From an uncultured Porphyromonadaceae bacterium (GTDB taxonomy: Bacteria > Bacteroidota > Bacteroidia > Bacteroidales > Muribaculaceae): a stretch of DNA of 6,379 bases. Shown here piece by piece: positions 4,032 to 6,379 of this stretch (the first letter of the stretch is position 1; every line of letters starts with the position of its first letter). The DNA lies in assembly GCA_947176285.1 (NCBI GenBank), contig CAMWQF010000170.1, positions 1 to 6,379 on the forward strand. The letters run 5' to 3'. A program made the position numbers and the translations under genes. The notes beneath the pieces are model-generated. The model was not told the DNA's origin. It did no database searches and saw only the letters and a list, made by a program, of their open reading frames with translations.

Positions 4032-6379
4032 ATGCAAGCAAAAGATAATAAAAATATAGAAACTCAGGCTCAATCTCCTGCCGAGAACAATGGTGATGCT
4101 GCGAAAAAAGCCCCGAAAAAGCATCTTATTCGCAGTCCTTGGATCCGTCGTCCTCTGAAGGTGATTGGATGCTTGATTGTTGTAATTCTTCTTATTCCTG
4201 TTCTGCTATATGTGCCCTTTGTGCAGGATTTCGCTGTTAAGACAGCCACAAAGATGGTTGCTGACAAGACGGGCATGAAAATTGGTATTGATAAACTGCG
4301 CCTTAAATTCCCCGTAGACTTGTCGCTCTCCGGAGTGAGTGTGATTGAAGCTTCCGGCGACACTATGGTATTGGCACGCGAGGCTATTGTTGATGTGAAA
4401 CTAATGCCTCTGCTTTCTCTTGATGTGCAAATAAAGAAACTCCGCCTGCGCGATGCCTATTATCGGATGCTTTCCGCCGACTCTTCGATGCTCATGACCG
4501 TAAAAGCGGGACTTCTCGAGGTCGATGACAAGTCAAGTGCAGATATCCGCACAAGCAATATTTCCCTAAATGAAGCAAAACTTCAAGACGGGGAGGTAGT
4601 TCTCAATATGGATGTTTGGAAATCAACCCCAACCCCTCAAGACACGACTTCCACTCCTTTTTATATTACAGCCAAGAAACTTAACATCAAGAACATGACA
4701 TTCTTGATGACCATGCTCCCCACTATCGACACTCTTAAGTTTCAGACTTCAAGCCTTATCCTCGAAGAAGGAGTGATCGACCTTCGGGAGAATGTGATTC
4801 GTATGGGTGATGTCACTGCCTCGCACGGCGAAGCGCTGATGCTTTCTCCCTCTCTCGAATATGTGAATTCTCATCCGGCTCCTCCTACCGATTCCACTGC
4901 TCCCTCTTCCCCTCCGATTACAGTGGTGGCTGACCGTATAACTCTCTCTGATTTCAACGCCCGTTATGCTGTGGAAGATTCCCCGGTTGTCAGTGGCTTT
5001 GATACAAATGATATCAGAGTGTCAGGCTTGGATATAGAACTTGAACATTTCTACAATAGAGCCATCGCAATCTCTCTTCCAATCACCTATATGAGAGGTG
5101 TGGAGCAGTGTGGACTCACCATAACTGAGGGGAAAGGAACTTTCTCAATGGATTCCACAGGAATGATGCTGCGCGATTTCGACATTAGAACCCCATTTTC
5201 GCATGTTGAAGCCACTGCAGCTCTTCCAAACGCTCTTCTGGAATTTCTACCCTCGGCACTCCTTGATGTGGATATCAATGCAAGCCTTGGCATGCAGGAT
5301 ATCAATAGTTTCATGCCCGATTTAAAGACTTATACATCCGCAATTCCTGCTGCCACCCCTCTTGATGCGATTGTCAAGGCAAGCGGTCAGCTTGGAGACG
5401 CTGAGATAAGCCGTTTTGATGTGGCTCTTCCCGGTATTCTTTCTCTCCGCGCAAATGGGAACGCTCAAAATGCACTTAATTTCAAGGAACTCGTGGCTAA
5501 TCTCGAATTTAATGGTGAGATTTCACAGCCCTCAGTCATAAAGAAATTCGTAAATCTCGACGGAATCAATATTCCTACTCTCAATATTGTAGGTAAAGCC
5601 TCAGCCAATAGAGAGAATTATGCTGCTGACTTCAAATTGACTACACCTGTCGGCAAACTCGCCGCTGATGGGCATGTAGGGATGAATTCGGAGAAATATA
5701 ATGTCAAGGCATCTGTTAATAATCTTAATGTAGGAGCATTCATCGGCGACAAGACAATTGGTCCGGTTACGGCGTCCCTGACAGCATCCGGAGCCGGTTT
5801 CAATCCCGAGAAGAAAGGGGCTCATACGGATATCCGTCTTGATTTGGCAAGTGCCATCTATAATGGCCATGCAATAAAGGATATCACCCTCTTCGCCAAC
5901 CTTCGTGATGAAGATTTCTCTCTCAAGGCAAATTCTCCGAATCCTCTGCTTGCTTTTGACATAAATGGAAGCGGAAAGATTACAGACAATTATTATGAAG
6001 CCGATGTTGAGGCAGACATTCACAATGTGGATCTTAAAGCCCTTGGTTTTTCTGAAACTCTCAACAACGGTGGCGCCCGCATTATTCTGAAAGGTAACGC
6101 CTCTCCTCATACTTGGCTTTATGATGTGGATCTCCACGCTGATAATATTGATTGGCATCTGCCTGATCAAGATATCAGCATTCCGGATGGTGTCGACCTT
6201 AATTTCGTATCTACTTCCGATGACACTCGTTGTGCTATCGGAGCACGTGGCACTTCTGTTAAGTTCTTGTCATCTATCGGACTTAAGCCTCTTGTTGATA
6301 GGTTCTCAGAGGTCTCGGTTATGATTCCTAAATTCATCAAGGATAGAAGCATCGATGTGGCTGAATTGGAATCAAAACT
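4032..6379 (+). CDS. tamB: TamB/AsmA-like translocation and assembly module protein, N-terminal part (3' end beyond window)
   Basis: An inner-membrane-anchored periplasm-spanning protein of the TamB group, thought to carry phospholipids to, or help assemble, the outer membrane. The frame is open from ATG 4032 to the window edge: 782 codons plus two bases, no stop. A TAA at 4029-4031 directly precedes the ATG, fixing the 5' limit. A charged cytoplasmic tail of about 43 residues (KKAPKK, IRRPLK) leads into one membrane helix at about 44-63. Next comes the hallmark N-terminal region of Bacteroidetes TamB proteins: VQDFAV (64-69), KTGMKIGIDKLRLKFPVDL (79-97) and a GDTM turn. The rest is alternating beta-strand sequence, as in AsmA-like lipid-transfer bridges, with Pro/Ser/Thr-rich linkers at 198-208 and 281-295. 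Relatives run to about 1500 aa, so roughly half is seen; the C-terminal TamB domain is not visible. It is divergent from the sugar operon and probably functionally unrelated. Confidence 0.88.
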   Translation, partial: MQAKDNKNIETQAQSPAENNGDAAKKAPKKHLIRSPWIRRPLKVIGCLIVVILLIPVLLYVPFVQDFAVKTATKMVADKTGMKIGIDKLRLKFPVDLSLSGVSVIEASGDTMVLAREAIVDVKLMPLLSLDVQIKKLRLRDAYYRMLSADSSMLMTVKAGLLEVDDKSSADIRTSNISLNEAKLQDGEVVLNMDVWKSTPTPQDTTSTPFYITAKKLNIKNMTFLMTMLPTIDTLKFQTSSLILEEGVIDLRENVIRMGDVTASHGEALMLSPSLEYVNSHPAPPTDSTAPSSPPITVVADRITLSDFNARYAVEDSPVVSGFDTNDIRVSGLDIELEHFYNRAIAISLPITYMRGVEQCGLTITEGKGTFSMDSTGMMLRDFDIRTPFSHVEATAALPNALLEFLPSALLDVDINASLGMQDINSFMPDLKTYTSAIPAATPLDAIVKASGQLGDAEISRFDVALPGILSLRANGNAQNALNFKELVANLEFNGEISQPSVIKKFVNLDGINIPTLNIVGKASANRENYAADFKLTTPVGKLAADGHVGMNSEKYNVKASVNNLNVGAFIGDKTIGPVTASLTASGAGFNPEKKGAHTDIRLDLASAIYNGHAIKDITLFANLRDEDFSLKANSPNPLLAFDINGSGKITDNYYEADVEADIHNVDLKALGFSETLNNGGARIILKGNASPHTWLYDVDLHADNIDWHLPDQDISIPDGVDLNFVSTSDDTRCAIGARGTSVKFLSSIGLKPLVDRFSEVSVMIPKFIKDRSIDVAELESK

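Noticed and set aside
5601..6170. 189-codon open frame on the minus strand
   Set aside because: It lies fully inside the tamB reading frame, has no recognisable domain, and looks like an antisense shadow of beta-rich coding sequence.
4032..6379. Adhesin or repeat-surface protein reading of the long beta-rich open frame
   Set aside because: The single N-terminal membrane helix without a signal-peptidase site, and the VQDFAV...KFPVDL region, fit TamB/AsmA-like proteins better.

Overview
The window looks like a chromosomal segment of a Bacteroidales bacterium. The clues are the protein families and their arrangement (a SusR-free sugar operon with an NrtR/AraR-type Nudix regulator, an animal-SGLT-like sodium symporter and a lipoprotein mutarotase), the absence of Shine-Dalgarno sequences before the starts, AT-rich simple repeats between genes, and a Bacteroidetes-style TamB. 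A gut Muribaculaceae- or Bacteroides-like source is my guess; the family level is not provable from this sequence alone.

Layout. Positions 1-74 are AT-rich imperfect repeats. A minus-strand operon then fills 75-3679. In transcription order it is: lipoprotein aldose 1-epimerase (3679-2525), a 105-bp gap with nested inverted repeats, an SSS/SGLT-family sodium:sugar symporter (2419-731), and, 8 bp later, a Nudix-fold winged-helix regulator (722-75). The 352-bp gap 3680-4031 is a divergent promoter region. It holds a candidate operator and promoter for the sugar operon, a second inverted repeat, and two C-rich clusters (G-rich on the minus strand), one of which is an 8-bp tandem array. From 4032 to the right edge runs one uninterrupted plus-strand reading frame, the N-terminal 782 codons of a TamB/AsmA-like envelope protein whose 3' end lies outside the window.

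How the genes work together. The epimerase would interconvert sugar anomers outside the cytoplasm, the symporter would bring the monosaccharide in with sodium, and the regulator would sense the sugar and control the operon. The set resembles the L-arabinose regulon organisation known from Bacteroides (AraR group), so arabinose is the leading candidate substrate, but no catabolic genes are visible and galactose or glucose cannot be excluded. TamB is an unrelated housekeeping envelope gene that merely shares the intergenic region.

I see no CRISPR array, insertion sequence, tRNA/rRNA, phage or defence gene, and no clear evidence of a new biological system. The least explained pieces are the G-quadruplex-capable octamer array and the inverted-repeat cluster inside the sugar operon.
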